A DNA stretch of 64,000 bases from Numida meleagris (Eukaryota; Chordata; Aves; Galliformes; Numididae), in the NCBI RefSeq assembly GCF_002078875.1, contig NC_034415.1, positions 21,033,225-21,097,224 of the forward strand, in the 5' to 3' direction. The position numbers and the translations under genes were made by a program. Below the pieces are notes generated by a model. The model ran no database searches. It was not told the origin of the DNA and was given only the letters and a program-made list of their open reading frames with translations. How positions within the stretch are numbered: the stretch's first letter is position 1; each line of letters starts with the position of its first letter. Shown in pieces: positions 39,470-50,866 of the stretch.

Positions 39470-41590
39470 GCAGCCAGGCTGCCTCTGCCTGGTGGGCTGA
39501 ACTTCCCAGGGGAGAAGGCCTTGAGGACTCAGTCCCAGACAATCTGCTGACAAATGAGTGGGCTCTGACTTGCACACAACTGAAAGATTGTTTTCAGATG
39601 GCTTTTGGTTTTAGATATTTTAAATAGTTCAGTGTTGAAATTTTTATGCTGGAAATCAGAGCCCAGGTCTGGTTTATTCCTCCGGGCTCTCCTAGAAAAG
39701 ATGTCCCAAAGAGGAGCCTCCTCATTTTAGCGTGGTGACCAATTAGCAAAGACAACCTTTACCATCGTGTTCTGCATGGAGCTCTTCTGTCCATCTTGGC
39801 AGCTGCTGCTTTCAGAGGAGATGGACGAGTGAGCCATGCAAAAGCCGTTACACTGGTGGAGTCAGCACAGGAGACTGCTGTTTTCTGAGGGAGTGAAGGA
39901 GGCAGAGATCCATTCTCTAAGGCTCCTTCTTGTTCTGTATTTTTTTTGAGGTTTGTTTTGTCCTTGCACTTTTTTTTGTTGTTGTTCCTATTTCAGCTTT
40001 AGTCATGGGCTCGGCACTGCCTATCCTGAAACACCTAATGTGAGGATGACAGACTGCTCTGCTTCTTTCCTTCATGCACACCTTTTCTCATGAAGGGAAA
40101 ACAGTTACGTGGCCACTCGAGAAGTACCCCTGCTTAGAAACTGCTGGGAGGACATAAGTGTGATGTTAACTCAGGAGGGCTTGTCAGAACTCAGTCTGTT
40201 GCCAACCAGACATGCTAGCTTAGTCTCACCAAAATTACGAAACTGGGTCTGCCATGCTTGCTGCTTTCAGCTGCTTTCAGTGTAAGCTCCCTGCCCAGCC
40301 TCGGTAAATGCTTTAGTCCACTTTTCTGCCTGGATTGACACGTCTTTCTTCAGATACCTCCCATTTTGCTGCTAGGATCTGGTTTCTGAAAGCTATTATA
40401 TAAAACTAGTACTGCACTGTCTCTCTTCTTAGTGCAAGGTCAAAGCTCCTTTATCCTATAATGTTGGTCTTTGAGCCAGTCAGTGTCCTGTCCCGAGGAC
40501 AGAACCTGGATGTAGTGCCTTCCTCCCTTCCCTTTCTAGGTATTAGGCTGATTAGATTCTGCACTTTTGCCTCAAAATATCACTGGTGTAAACTGCAAAG
40601 CTTTAAGGTCCTGCAAGGAAACCCACAGACCAGATCCTCTGAGCATAAGTCTGAGGGTTTTCAGGTGCCCTTGCTTCAGACAGACCGGTTAGTGCATGGC
40701 ATGGAAGTCTTCATGTCATGAATACTGGCTCCTGTTTTCTAGTTCACATTTGATTGCGGGTAAAGAGAAGCATGTGTCCTCTCAAGAGTGTTGGATTTCT
40801 GACTAAGTTGCTCCCTCAGGACACAGCAAGGGCTAGAAGTTACGTACAGTTGCCTCCCACACTGCTCTTAGAAGCCTCTGTCTCTCCTCCTTCAGTAGCA
40901 ACGCTCACAGACCCAACAAAGGATGGATAACAAGACTCACTACCAAAAGTATCTATTTTTTTTTAGGGCTGTTACTACTCTTCTTAGCAAGGGAAGGGGA
41001 AATTCCCCATCAAATGGTCTGCAAAGCCCAAAGATGGAGAAGAAGTGGTCAAACAAATAAACTAAGTAAGGCAGCAGTTCCTTCTTCGGAAGGGCTGACA
41101 AGTGGCTGCCGTGCAGTTCGGGTTCAGCTGTTGGCTTTGGCCTTGCGTCTGTTTATTGTAAGGGTGCCCAGCACAACGGGGAAGAATGGTTGGTTCTCTC
41201 CTCCTATTATTGCATGAAAACTGAAGGGCAATTGTCACAACTCCAAAGCTTTTGTATCAAGCATTGTCTGCACAGAGCAATCTCCTTAGCTACAGGCTTG
41301 TTCCCCCGCCGCAGGGCAGGGTGCTACTGGTTTTTTGGCACAAAGAGAGGCAAGTTCGTGGTGGAAAATAGAACTCCATCCTGTCTGGAACTGGCGTAGG
41401 CTGGCAGAGCTGGAAAACCGTCTCTGCACCAAACAGAAAGGGCAGGGGCTGGCTGCTCTGGGTGCCCATTTGCTGTCCAGGGGAAAGGGGTGAGGGAGGA
41501 AACTCGCCCAACCAAAGTGCAACTTTCTTTGTAAGATATGTTAATAGTGGATTTTTTTTCTGCAATAAAGTTACAAATTCCAAAGGCATG
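39470..41590 (+). other. Mucin-like gene 3'UTR (about 2.1 kb, end inferred)
   Basis: Noncoding sequence after the TAG. The first convincing poly(A) signal is the AATAAA at 41,564-41,569, so the last exon probably runs to about 41,590. A short direct repeat GCTGCTTTCA x2 occurs near 40,260. No other feature is seen. Confidence 0.55.
41564..41569 (+). terminator. Poly(A) signal AATAAA, probable end of the mucin-like gene
   Basis: A canonical hexamer in T-rich surroundings, 2.1 kb downstream of the stop codon. It is assigned because no better signal lies closer to the stop and no other plus-strand gene intervenes. Confidence 0.55.
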
Positions 41591-44500
41591 CCCCACATCC
41601 TCGTATTTTGAGATGGTTGAATTAGATGAAATCTGCCTTAGAGAGCCACGCTAATCTAAAGCACCTTCAGACTCTCCTTTGCTTCTGATTGAAGCTGTCC
41701 TTATTGCCATCCATTGTCAACTGTAACCCTCTATTTACAGAAATACCCTCAGAGCCAGACTAATCCAAGCCTAGATAGCGTCAGCATTGGTCAGACTAGA
41801 TGATCTTAGTGGTCTTTCCAACCTTAACAATTTGATGATCTGTCATGCTTCTTTCTGTAGCGCAGAAATCAAAGCAAACTGAAGCGAACACACTTGTTTA
41901 GTTTCATAGCTGAGGTGAGGCTGCCAGCTTTGGAGATGGACCACGGACCAGTTGCGCAGGCTACTTCTCCACACAGCAAAGAAAGCTTTAGCAGCAGTTG
42001 TTTTCTGGTTCTCACCATTTCCACACCTTCCTTTGAACACAGTGCTTGCCTTTGATGGTCTCCTGGGGCTTAGTTTTAACGCCTCTTGGGCTAAGGCACA
42101 ATTATAATTAATGAGCATGGGGACAAGAATCGATCAAATCATGTCTGAAGCCAAATGGGAGGGAAAGAAACCCAAATCAGAGCTTGAGACCCACCTGCTT
42201 TCTCTGCCCTTCCCTCCTTTCCTTCCCTGGTCCACGGTTTGAAGGGTGGATAACAGCCCTGTGCTTACCACCCCTTAGAGGAGAGTGCAAGAAGCATTGC
42301 ACTGAGTCAGGGAGCAGAAGCACAGCAGCAAGGCAGGGAGACATGGCGATGCATTTCTGTAATGAAGGCTACAAAATGATGCACAACTTGGGAAGCTTTC
42401 AGGCTGTGGCCAAGCAATGCTCTCCTTGTACTCGGGGGAAAACAGAAAATGCCTGCTGTCATTTTCCAAATACCAAGGAAGGAAACAGCAGGCTGCGTGC
42501 CTCCACGTTATTTATACTCAATTATCTGTAACTATACTCAATTCAGTAAAAATGCAGATTTCTCATGGGGGAAGAGAGATGAGTTTTAATAAGTGTGCCT
42601 CCTGAACCTCTGCCAGGGATGTTCCCATCCAACTCCTGCTCTGCTTGCTTCAGTGCAGAGTGGGATCTCCAGTCCTCCTTTCCATCCCCCACAAAGTCAA
42701 ATTAAATCATATGGTTCCTGTTCATGAAACAGCCAAATATGTGGTCCTGCTCATGTGTCACCGAGCAATAAGCAAAGCTGGAAGACCATGACCACTAACA
42801 TAAGAGTTTCTGTCAATATTAGGCTTCCTAAACTGTGGGATTTTTGCTTTATTGGTAATTCTCCAGTATACTGTAAGATGATCGAAGTCTTCAAACTTCC
42901 CCATACAACCACATTTGAATGGTTATACTTCCACACACAAATGCTGTTTCCTCACAGACCTGAGAAAAATCAACTCTTCCCCAAAGCACAAGTTCAGGAC
43001 AGTGTCAGAAGGCGGAGCACCAACATCAGCCGCAACAGGACATTTCCATTGCGGCTGGGGATGCACAGCTTGCAAACTACATCCTCTGCCAGAGCAGATT
43101 ATCTAACATTAATTAGCTTTTATAAGCAGTTGTTAACTATTAACACAAAGGAAACATAGGATGACGGACAGTGTCAAACTTGACAGGTTTGTGCATTTTA
43201 AAGACAAAGCGATCAATGCACTGATCTGCATGGCAGCCTGCACAGCCTTCTGTGCACTTATTCCCACTTCCTGCCTACACTTGAAAGACATACTTAGCCC
43301 AGGTCTGCTCCTCATGCACCAGCAGTTCAACAATGGTTAGCCTCAGTTCCTCTGCAATAATTTTTCTTTTGAAAGACCCATCAGCCAAATAACTCCCTGA
43401 ACCACAAAACCGGCATGATCTCGATCAGACGAGCGGTGGTCACAGCTGCAAGAAAATAAGCGTGTTTCTGTTCCTACTGTTCAGTTCCCTCTCTGTTTAC
43501 AGGTAGACCCAATCCCCCACCCACAGTTCAAGTAAAGAAAGAGCTCAGTAAGTTACCACAGGTATCCTCCCAACCATAAAACAGGTCTCCCTGTGATGAA
43601 CTGCCCAGAATTAATACATCCCTGCAGCAGAAGCCTTTTGCTAAGGCTCTTTGAACTATAATGGAACATCTGTTGACAATCTCCCGCAGGGGAACTTCTC
43701 CCCTCCCCTGTTTTAATCCCCTCTCTTTCAGAAGTACTTTTGCTCTGAAATTAGACACATCATTTGCCACACATGGACTTTCACAGGCATGAAAGGGTTT
43801 TCTTCACGTTGGTCTTTCCCGGGAGCTGCAGGAAGGATGAGCAGCCACAGCCCTCTTTGGGTACTCTTACAAATTTGCTCTTATGTCCGAATCGCAGAAT
43901 TAGAGGCTCTGCTTGGAACAAGGCAAGACTCACGGTTTGTGGAGCACGCCTTTCAGCTAGGCTTGGGGATTCATTTGATTCCGACTTTGAAGAGTTTTAC
44001 CGAGGACAACTGCAAGATTAGTAAAGTTTCCCTTTGTGCATATGCAGGCTGTGCCTTCTGGTCATATATGGGGACCCAGGGAAGAAGCTGCCTCGTTTCT
44101 TCCATTTCCTCGCTGATAACCTCGGGGAAAGGAAAGGGATTTTCACTTTTTTTTTTTTTTAAAGGATCTCAAAGCTTTCATGCGGAAGGTGGTCAGGCAC
44201 AAGGCCGTTTGTGGCTGGCTAGCGGGAAGGGAACCTGTCTTCTTTTTAATGAGGGGCTGACAGGCTCCGGCACAAGAGCTTGCTCTGTTCTGCTGTCCCA
44301 CCTGGTGCCCACACCGAGTGACAGAACTGCCCTCTGACGTTCCAGCCACCCAAGCTGCCCTTGATATCCCCACCACAATCTGCTAATGGCAGTTCACATG
44401 CTCAGGTCCACCGTGAGAAGCAGAGTTGAACTCTGGGAAGCAGCTGTTCCCTGGTGAGGAAAAACTAACTGATCTCAGATTGAGCTTCAAAGCAAAAGCC

Positions 44501-46200
44501 ACTGTTGGTGCAGCTGAGTGAGACGAAGGTCACAGGAGCAGCCGCTGCCTCTGCACTCAGTCTTGTCTGTGCTCCAGTCCCCACCCAACGTCTGATGCTC
44601 TCGGATTAGCAGCACCAATCTCTGCTTTTCTAACCAGTTCTAACCAAGCTCTGCTGTGCCCACTTCAACTTCCTCAACCCGTGCCTCATCCCAATGTCTT
44701 CTATATTGACTGAGAAGTTGGCATCAAAGGGAACACCACAGATCTGTCTCCAGCACTGTCCCTTCTGCAGGAGACAACCTTCCCCACCGAACAGGCAGCT
44801 CTCCCCATATTAAAGAGGGCTTTTTCTGATTAACATTAAAGGCCGTGCAGATGTAGTTCAGGGTAGATCACTGCTGAGGTCATTTGCTCCAGCATATTTC
44901 TGGCCTCTTTTCCTGCACCACTCTCCTCCAGCTCAAGACACACTATGGAAATACCTTTACAATCTACAGCACCAGAACAAGGAATGGGCCTTCCTCAGAC
45001 CCCTCATCCCATGTACCAGCCCTAAGAGCGAATGACAGCCTGTACAGCACTGCTGGCTCAGTGTAGACTGCAACCTCTGTCAAATTCTCATAAAAAACAT
45101 CCTCATTCATCTTCTACTGGAACAAAGAAATACCAAATATCATCCTCAAATACTATGCAAGTTCAAATTAAAATAGATTTTCATGTGTCAACACACTACT
45201 GGGTGCTCCTGCTGTAATACTGGTCAGGATTTCTACAAATACTATGACAGATAAGAATGTTCTTATTAAATGAAGGATGCTGCTTAGCATCCGATTGGCA
45301 AAGATCTGTACAGGAGCCCATATCCAGCATGTGCCTCAGAATAAATGCTAAAGAGAAAAATCTAACCCCTTGATATGACATGGAGATTCCTTAGGTGCTG
45401 TCCTCACAACAACCTGACATCTACAGAGATGTCAGGTTACAGCTGCAGCTACAAAGCAGTTAATTGTTGCTGGTTTGCTAGTAAAGTCTGAATCAGCAGG
45501 ATTAGTAAATCGGGGAAACAGAACACAGGGCAGTTTAATATGCCTTACAGCCTCCATTCACAAGAATCTTAAGCATCTTACTAAAGTAGGGCATGAATTT
45601 TTTCTTTTAAAGGAACATTACCCTTTGTTCCCGATTTCCTTTAATGCTGAGCATTAATGCAAGCACAAGAAGGTTTTATATCCTAGAAGCACGGCAGGAA
45701 TCCAAAAGGATAAAGAGGCTGAGAGATGAACCTTCATGAAGCAAGCGATTTCCACCTTCCTAATCTCACTGGCTGCATGTCAGCACCAAAACAAAGATGG
45801 AGCCACATCAAAAAGTGGTATCTTGGCACTGCCGGAGGAAGTGATAAGTATCATAATTGGCCCTCACATGCAGCTTTACATTATCCTGACACTAGACGGA
45901 GGGAGGATGAAAGGAGACACAGGCACACACACGTTACCTCTGTCCTTGGCATAGCTCAGAGCAAAGGTTTAGCTGTGGCGTGAGCGCTAGGCTGTGACTC
46001 CAAACCCCGCTGCCTTCATGCCTTTACATGCCTAATACCCCGCCCCACCAGTACTACTGGACATAGCAAGCGCCTCTGTCAAATCATCAGTATGAACTCT
46101 GGAGTGGCCTGAACAGCAGACATAAAAAGCTGCAAACTCTGCCATTTGCATTATTGTGGCAAATGCCTGTAAGTCTTGAGAGTGCAGGCACTTCACTCAC
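41590..46200. other. Intergenic, no recognisable gene
   Basis: It contains one CR1 tail at 41.76-41.84 kb and A/T runs (for example near 44,147). Short open frames occur on both strands without domains. It lies between the mucin-like gene and the candidate minus-strand exons. Confidence 0.55.
41756..41841 (+). mobile_element. CR1 LINE 3' tail fragment, diverged
   Basis: GGTCAGACTAGATGATCTTA, then GTGGTCTTTCCAACC and TTTGATGATCTG match the CR1 3' tail with several substitutions, in plus orientation. It lies about 170 bp downstream of the inferred poly(A) signal of the mucin-like gene. Confidence 0.85.
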
Positions 46201-46333
46201 CTTCAAGCACTTCAGACTCTGCAGAGCTGGAAAGCCCACGGGAGCTGAGGTCTCTGAGGCTGAATTCTGAGATAGAATTCTCACCCAAAGATGGAGAAAA
46301 CCACTCTGCCTCTCAGCACGTTTCTGCTTCTCC
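46201..46333 (-). CDS. Candidate exon A of an unassigned minus-strand gene
   Basis: An open 133-nt block (one base plus 44 codons) lies between an acceptor with a 13-T tract (TTTTTTAG|GGAGAAG) and a strong donor TTGAAG|GTGAGTG. The peptide starts EKQKRAERQSGFLHLWVRIL and is not recognised. The frame joins without loss to candidate exon B. In human, CCDC163 lies minus-strand next to MMACHC, but I cannot match this peptide to it. It may be chance. Confidence 0.3.
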
Positions 46334-46742
46334 CTAAAAAAAAAAAAAAGGAAGGAAGCAGCAGGTTAGGTCAGAAGTTCAAGGATGAAGCTGCCAAACC
46401 TAAGTCTCCACTGCCCACCTTTTCTGACAGCTTGTATCACATGGAAAAACTGCTGCTATTCTGATTTAATAGCATTTTATTTATTGCATGAGTGCAAGCA
46501 ATGGCACAAGGCAGCAGACAGCAAGTCCCATGATACACAAACCTTGGCAGGAAAAGACACTGGGAAAAATGTACAGGGACTGGATTTCATCTGTCTCTGA
46601 CACCAATGGCCCCAACACACTACATCATGCAGGAATAAAACACAAAGGCCAGCTCATTTCTGCTCAAAGCCACAGTCACAATGGCAAACACCTCCAGCGC
46701 AGCAGTCAGCCCATGTTGGGAAGGAACAACAGGACACCTCAC

Positions 46743-46813
46743 CTGACGGGTTCTCTAAGCCAGATGGTTGGAATATCACATCCCAGATGTGCTGTTTTCA
46801 GCAGAGGAAGTGT
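46743..46813 (-). CDS. Candidate exon B of the same minus-strand gene
   Basis: A 71-nt block with donor CCCGTCAG|GTGAGG and a weak acceptor CTGCCAG|ACACTT. It encodes TLPLLKTAHLGCDIPTIWLR and EPV plus two bases, which complete an arginine codon with the first base of exon A. The acceptor choice is uncertain; an alternative AG lies 24 bases inside. Confidence 0.25.
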
Positions 46814-46912
46814 CTGGCAGCAGAACACCTCCCTCCCCACTTAGCCCTGCTATCTCTATTGTGCCAATCCTGTTATCTCAGTTGTGCCAGCACTGGGAAA
46901 CACGTTACTTAC

Positions 46913-47059
46913 AACAAAACAAAGCAAAACCAACAATGATGCATTTGTTAGAACCAGCTCAGCTCTCTGATCGGATTTACAGCACAACAACGGCAGTGGC
47001 AGAAGCTCCTGAGGCAGCATGCTGCGAGGCCAGGGCAGGAAAAGCGGAGGAGCGGGCAC
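46913..47059 (-). CDS. Candidate exon C of the same minus-strand gene, 5' limit unknown
   Basis: An open frame ends at a perfect donor core, TTTTGTT|GTAAGTAACG, in phase 0, compatible with candidate exon B across a 99-nt intron. It encodes an ATG-initiated segment MLPQELLPLPLLCC and a hydrophobic run ASLLVLLCFV. No upstream exon or promoter was identified. Confidence 0.2.
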
Positions 47060-50000
47060 ATTTCATGCTGATATTGACAGCAAAGATCCATCCCATGAAA
47101 TCACAGCCTGATAGTGTGACATAACATGGGAAGGCCTTAAGCTCCTCTAGAAACAAACAGGGAATAGATATTTAACTATAGGAGAACAGCAGTAGAGTTC
47201 CATTATAGGAAATATCTCACCAAGTTGATCCAATATCCTTTATCAAAGAAAACCTGATAATAGAGCTGCGCTGACCTTCACACTCAGTGTACGCCAATAC
47301 TTCACTACTAATAAAGACAGGCAGTAACACGCTTATGGTCACGAGCAAGAAAGATCATAAGAGCAAACAAGGAAGTAAGATATCCTTTAATTCCATCTCG
47401 GTCACCAAACTGCCACAATTTGTGTGGCTGTCTGCCCTGTGTTCCTGCCTAATGCAACAGCCCCTTCACTATGTCAGCAAGAGGTTTCAAAAGCTTTGGG
47501 TGGAAAGCAGAAGGAAAATCCCTTATGTTAGAGGCAATATAATGTTGTGGCTTGGTGATATTTATTTACTGTCCTGGAGAAGACAGAGAATGAAAGCTTC
47601 TTTTGTGTGAACACTACATGACAACACCCAAGCACGCCATCGCCCGTGCAACAGCAGCACCAGCCTCAGGGAGATGAATGGGTGTGCTGTGGTTTTCCTA
47701 AAAATAAAATGTATATATATACCTGTGACATAGACCCCTCAAGAAGACGTCACTGCTTCCCCCTGCTGAGGATTGATACTTGTTCTCTGGATGCTGTTTT
47801 ACCATAACACGAGGCTGTATGGGAAACCCTGGGGGCAGCAACAAGAATCTCCACCTCAGCCTGTGACCTTTCAGACGTCCAACAGCTCTCCTGGGGCAGC
47901 TGGGGTTGGACAGAGAAGGGTACAATTAAACAGTCAGAAAGATCTAAAGATACTCAACAAGGAAGCTCAGACATCACCCTTATCTCGAGGGAGCAGGTCA
48001 GGGCCCTGGGGTAGGGGCTGGGGGAGCAGGGACCAAGCTAGAAGAGATTGGAGGCACAGGTAAGTTTAGTTCCCACCAGCAAAGCATGCGAGGGAAGGAT
48101 GAGATGGCTCGGAGAAGCAGTGAGACAACTCAGATCCTGTCAGCTCAGCTCCAAGGACAGCCAGGAAGGGAACAGCAAGTACTCACTCACAACACCCACA
48201 CAGAATTAGCTGAAGGTGCTAACTCCCAGGGTATGTCTATTAGTCTGCCATTCAACCCCCTCACTGCCTGTCTCGGGGCTGAATGCTTGCCTGCACTCAG
48301 CCAGAGGTCCTGCGCAAGACGGGGAACACACTCAAGCTGTACCCACTTGGAGCTTTTCCAGTTCAGAATATAAACAGAAGACCTCGCCTCACAAGGCTGA
48401 TGAATCTACAACCTTCAGCATCAGCAAAAACAGTACCACACCAGCCACCGAGATTAACTGTGCCCCACAAGACAAATACTCTACTCAGGCAGGTACAAAG
48501 GGCACCATATGGGAAGCTGGCAAACAAGGGCTGTAAGATGAGAGATCAGTCCCCAGCACCTCTGAGCTTGCCAACGCAGGCCCTGTGAGAGCTGGCTGCA
48601 GCAGCTGCTGGAGCTGGGAGCAGCAAGCAGCCAGTTGTGACACACTCCTGCAGCTCCCAGGCAGATATTCCCCTTGAGCCCCAGGAGCTGCACAGACTTG
48701 GGAGTCCCTGAAATTCCTTGGAGATGTATCCCCTATGCCCAATGCAGCTGTGCAAGTACCCTCCTGCAGCTGGAGGTTTCCAGAACTGCAACGTGCTGCT
48801 CAGTGCAAAAGATACAGTCCCGCTGTCAGCCTTCCTCCCGTTTCAGCCTGTACCCTCAGCTTTCTTCTTTCCCTATTCTTCTCCTATCAAGTCTTTTCCA
48901 GTTTTCCCTTTTGCAAAGGTCATCCACTTCTGCAACAACTCAAAAAATTACCTACTCCATTTTGGCGGCAGTAGGACCTGTTCTATCAGGATGTTTACAT
49001 TATTCCTCATTGATACATGTGTTGAGGCCACCTAACTGCCCTCCATCCTTTGACAGCAGAAAAGAAAAGCCTCTTCTTGCTGTTCCAGCAGGCCTGCAAA
49101 GCAAGACATTTTCCTACAAAGCACCTGGTTTTCTCAGCCACAGCTTCTGCTGGTACAGCAGCATTTAATAGCAATACTTCCTCTTTTGCAGGCAGCAATA
49201 GCATTTTCAGCCTGGCTACATTTTACAGTAAATTCTCCATACATAAGTTTCAATACTCGGTTCTCCTCCACAGGTCTGCCACAAGGAGTCAAAATGACCA
49301 GTGGTTTTGGATGGAAGAGGCATAACTATACAGCAGCGCACCTTGCAGTATCCACTTATCGTTTCATTTCCCATAGGTATCTGGTCCAACAGCTTCTCCA
49401 CTTGCTGACCTGTACAGTAAAGCAACTTGACTTCACAAAGAGCCCCCAAAAGGCTGAAGCTAAACTATACTCTGCATCTGATTTTCCATCCCTGTTGCCA
49501 GGCAAAACCTAATAAAACGAAATCCGCCCACAGCTCTCCCAAAGGCGAGGGATGGATGCAGAGCCTGCAGGCAAGCTGCATGCACGCTGTCCTCCCACAG
49601 CTCTCCCAGAGCACAGCATGGAGTCACAGCAGACTTCCGCTTGAGAATTAGGTCGTGCCGGAAAGAACGCTGCTAGTAAGCTGGAAATACAGGAAAACTT
49701 GGAGAAGAAAAATTAATTCTAAACAAGATAGATGTGACCCTTCTGTCCTCCTCCTCCTACATACGGCATGGATAAAGGAAACAGCTCTTGGGGTTCTAGA
49801 CGGCGTAAGGGAGCCCCACAAAGGACGTCTGTATATCTGGAGTGGTTCTGTTGCAGAGGCCTGGCAGATCCGAAGTAGAGCTCAGGACTAACAGCAGGAA
49901 AGGGCTGCACAAAAACTAACAATGAAAATTACAGTAAGCTACTATGGAGATAACAGTAAGAAGCCCAGATCTGAGGCTGGATCTGGTGTACTGGTAGGGA

Positions 50001-50143
50001 GCAGGGCAGCTGCAGAGAACACATATAATCAGAGAGAAAAAGAGAACAGTGTAACACAGAACACAGAGCACCTACCCACACAGGCAGGTGGGGCATAATT
50101 GTGAATGATGAAAGAAAATCATGATAATATAGAGCAATATATG
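47060..50143. other. Intergenic, no recognisable gene
   Basis: Both strands carry short open frames of about 60-165 codons without domains. A plus-strand donor-like CACAG|GTAAGT at 48,060 and CT-rich stretches occur, but no exon chain could be built. I see no RNA gene. Confidence 0.5.
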
Positions 50144-50520
50144 TAGGTTGCTCTGAAAGTGATGCCTCCTATTTATTTCCATGGAAACTACAACAGCTCC
50201 AAAAAGCACAAGGGTGCTATTTGATAGAGCAAATACTCAGCTACAACACACTATTTTTCAGCATAATCACCACCGTCAGCTGAGCATTTCCACCAGCTAT
50301 GACACACCTTTGCTTCATCCACGCCATTCTGTCAGACTGCGCCTCTGCTGCCATCACTGCACAGCAATGACACGTAGCAGGACATGGGTGGGAAGCTCAG
50401 CCTCTGCAGCCACACCACTGGCATCTGCCCCGACGGTGTGGGCCAACGTCACATCTGGAGCAGCCCTCACAGCACGGGTGGACGCACCGGAGACCAAAAG
50501 CAGCAGCCATTGGTGAGGGC
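50144..50520. mobile_element. Mariner-type DNA transposon fragment (galliform Mariner1/Galluhop-like)
   Basis: It starts at a TA dinucleotide with GGTTGCTCTGAAAGTGATGC, then CTCCTATTTATTTCCATGG, a terminal sequence I recognise from an abundant avian mariner-like element. The first 150-200 bp resemble that repeat; beyond that the match fades, so the right boundary is uncertain. No transposase frame survives. It ends within about 100 bp of the MMACHC CpG island. Confidence 0.6.
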
Positions 50521-50688
50521 TGCAAAACGAGAAAGCAGACGGAGTTTGCGTCACAGCTGAACCCGCGTCAGGCAGCACGTACAGCAGCGGAGGTGGCACA
50601 GCGCACCTTCTGGACCCGAAATGGGGCTCCCCACTCGAGCTCCGAAGGAGACGCGGGTTGCAAATGGCGGCGCTCCAACGGCCTGCGC

Positions 50689-50707
50689 ACCACAACTCCC
50701 ATGGTGC
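50689..50707 (+). promoter_or_regulatory. ZNF143/THAP11 (SBS-type) site 1
   Basis: ACCACAACTCCCATGGTGC matches the known 19-base pattern ACTACAAYTCCCAGMATGC at about 16 positions. Human MMACHC is known to be activated by HCFC1 with THAP11 and ZNF143, so the site is expected here. Confidence 0.7.
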
Positions 50708-50765
50708 CCCGGGGCGGCCGTCTCCGAGGCGACGCGGCTCCGCCCTTCCCCAGGTGGCGGCCAGA

Positions 50766-50784
50766 ACTACCCTTCCCGCGCTGC
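50766..50784 (+). promoter_or_regulatory. ZNF143/THAP11-like site 2 (weaker)
   Basis: ACTACCCTTCCCGCGCTGC keeps the ACTAC, TTCCC and TGC blocks of the same pattern at identical spacing (about 13 of 19). It ends 10 bp before the MMACHC start codon. Confidence 0.5.
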
Positions 50785-50794
50785 CCCGCGCGCT

Positions 50795-50866
50795 ATGGAG
50801 GAGCGCGTGGCGGAGCGGCTCCGCGGCGCGCTGGGCCCGCTCGGCTTCGAGGTGCACGCCTTCAAG
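50795..50866 (+). CDS. MMACHC: MMACHC exon 1 (24 codons)
   Basis: The ATG at 50,795 opens [20 protein letters not shown] and ends HAFK at donor AAG|GTACTG. An upstream out-of-frame ATG at 50,701 lies inside ZNF143-like site 1 and would matter only if transcription starts further upstream. Confidence 0.93.

Noticed and set aside
48060..48065. Good plus-strand donor-like CACAG|GTAAGT at 48,060
   Set aside because: No matching acceptor, coding peptide or partner exon could be found, so a single splice-like word was not called an exon.
50354..50857. 167-codon open frame on the minus strand overlapping MMACHC exon 1
   Set aside because: It crosses a mariner-like fragment and a CpG island and shows no known domain. 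I considered CCDC163, which is divergent from MMACHC in human, but see no match.
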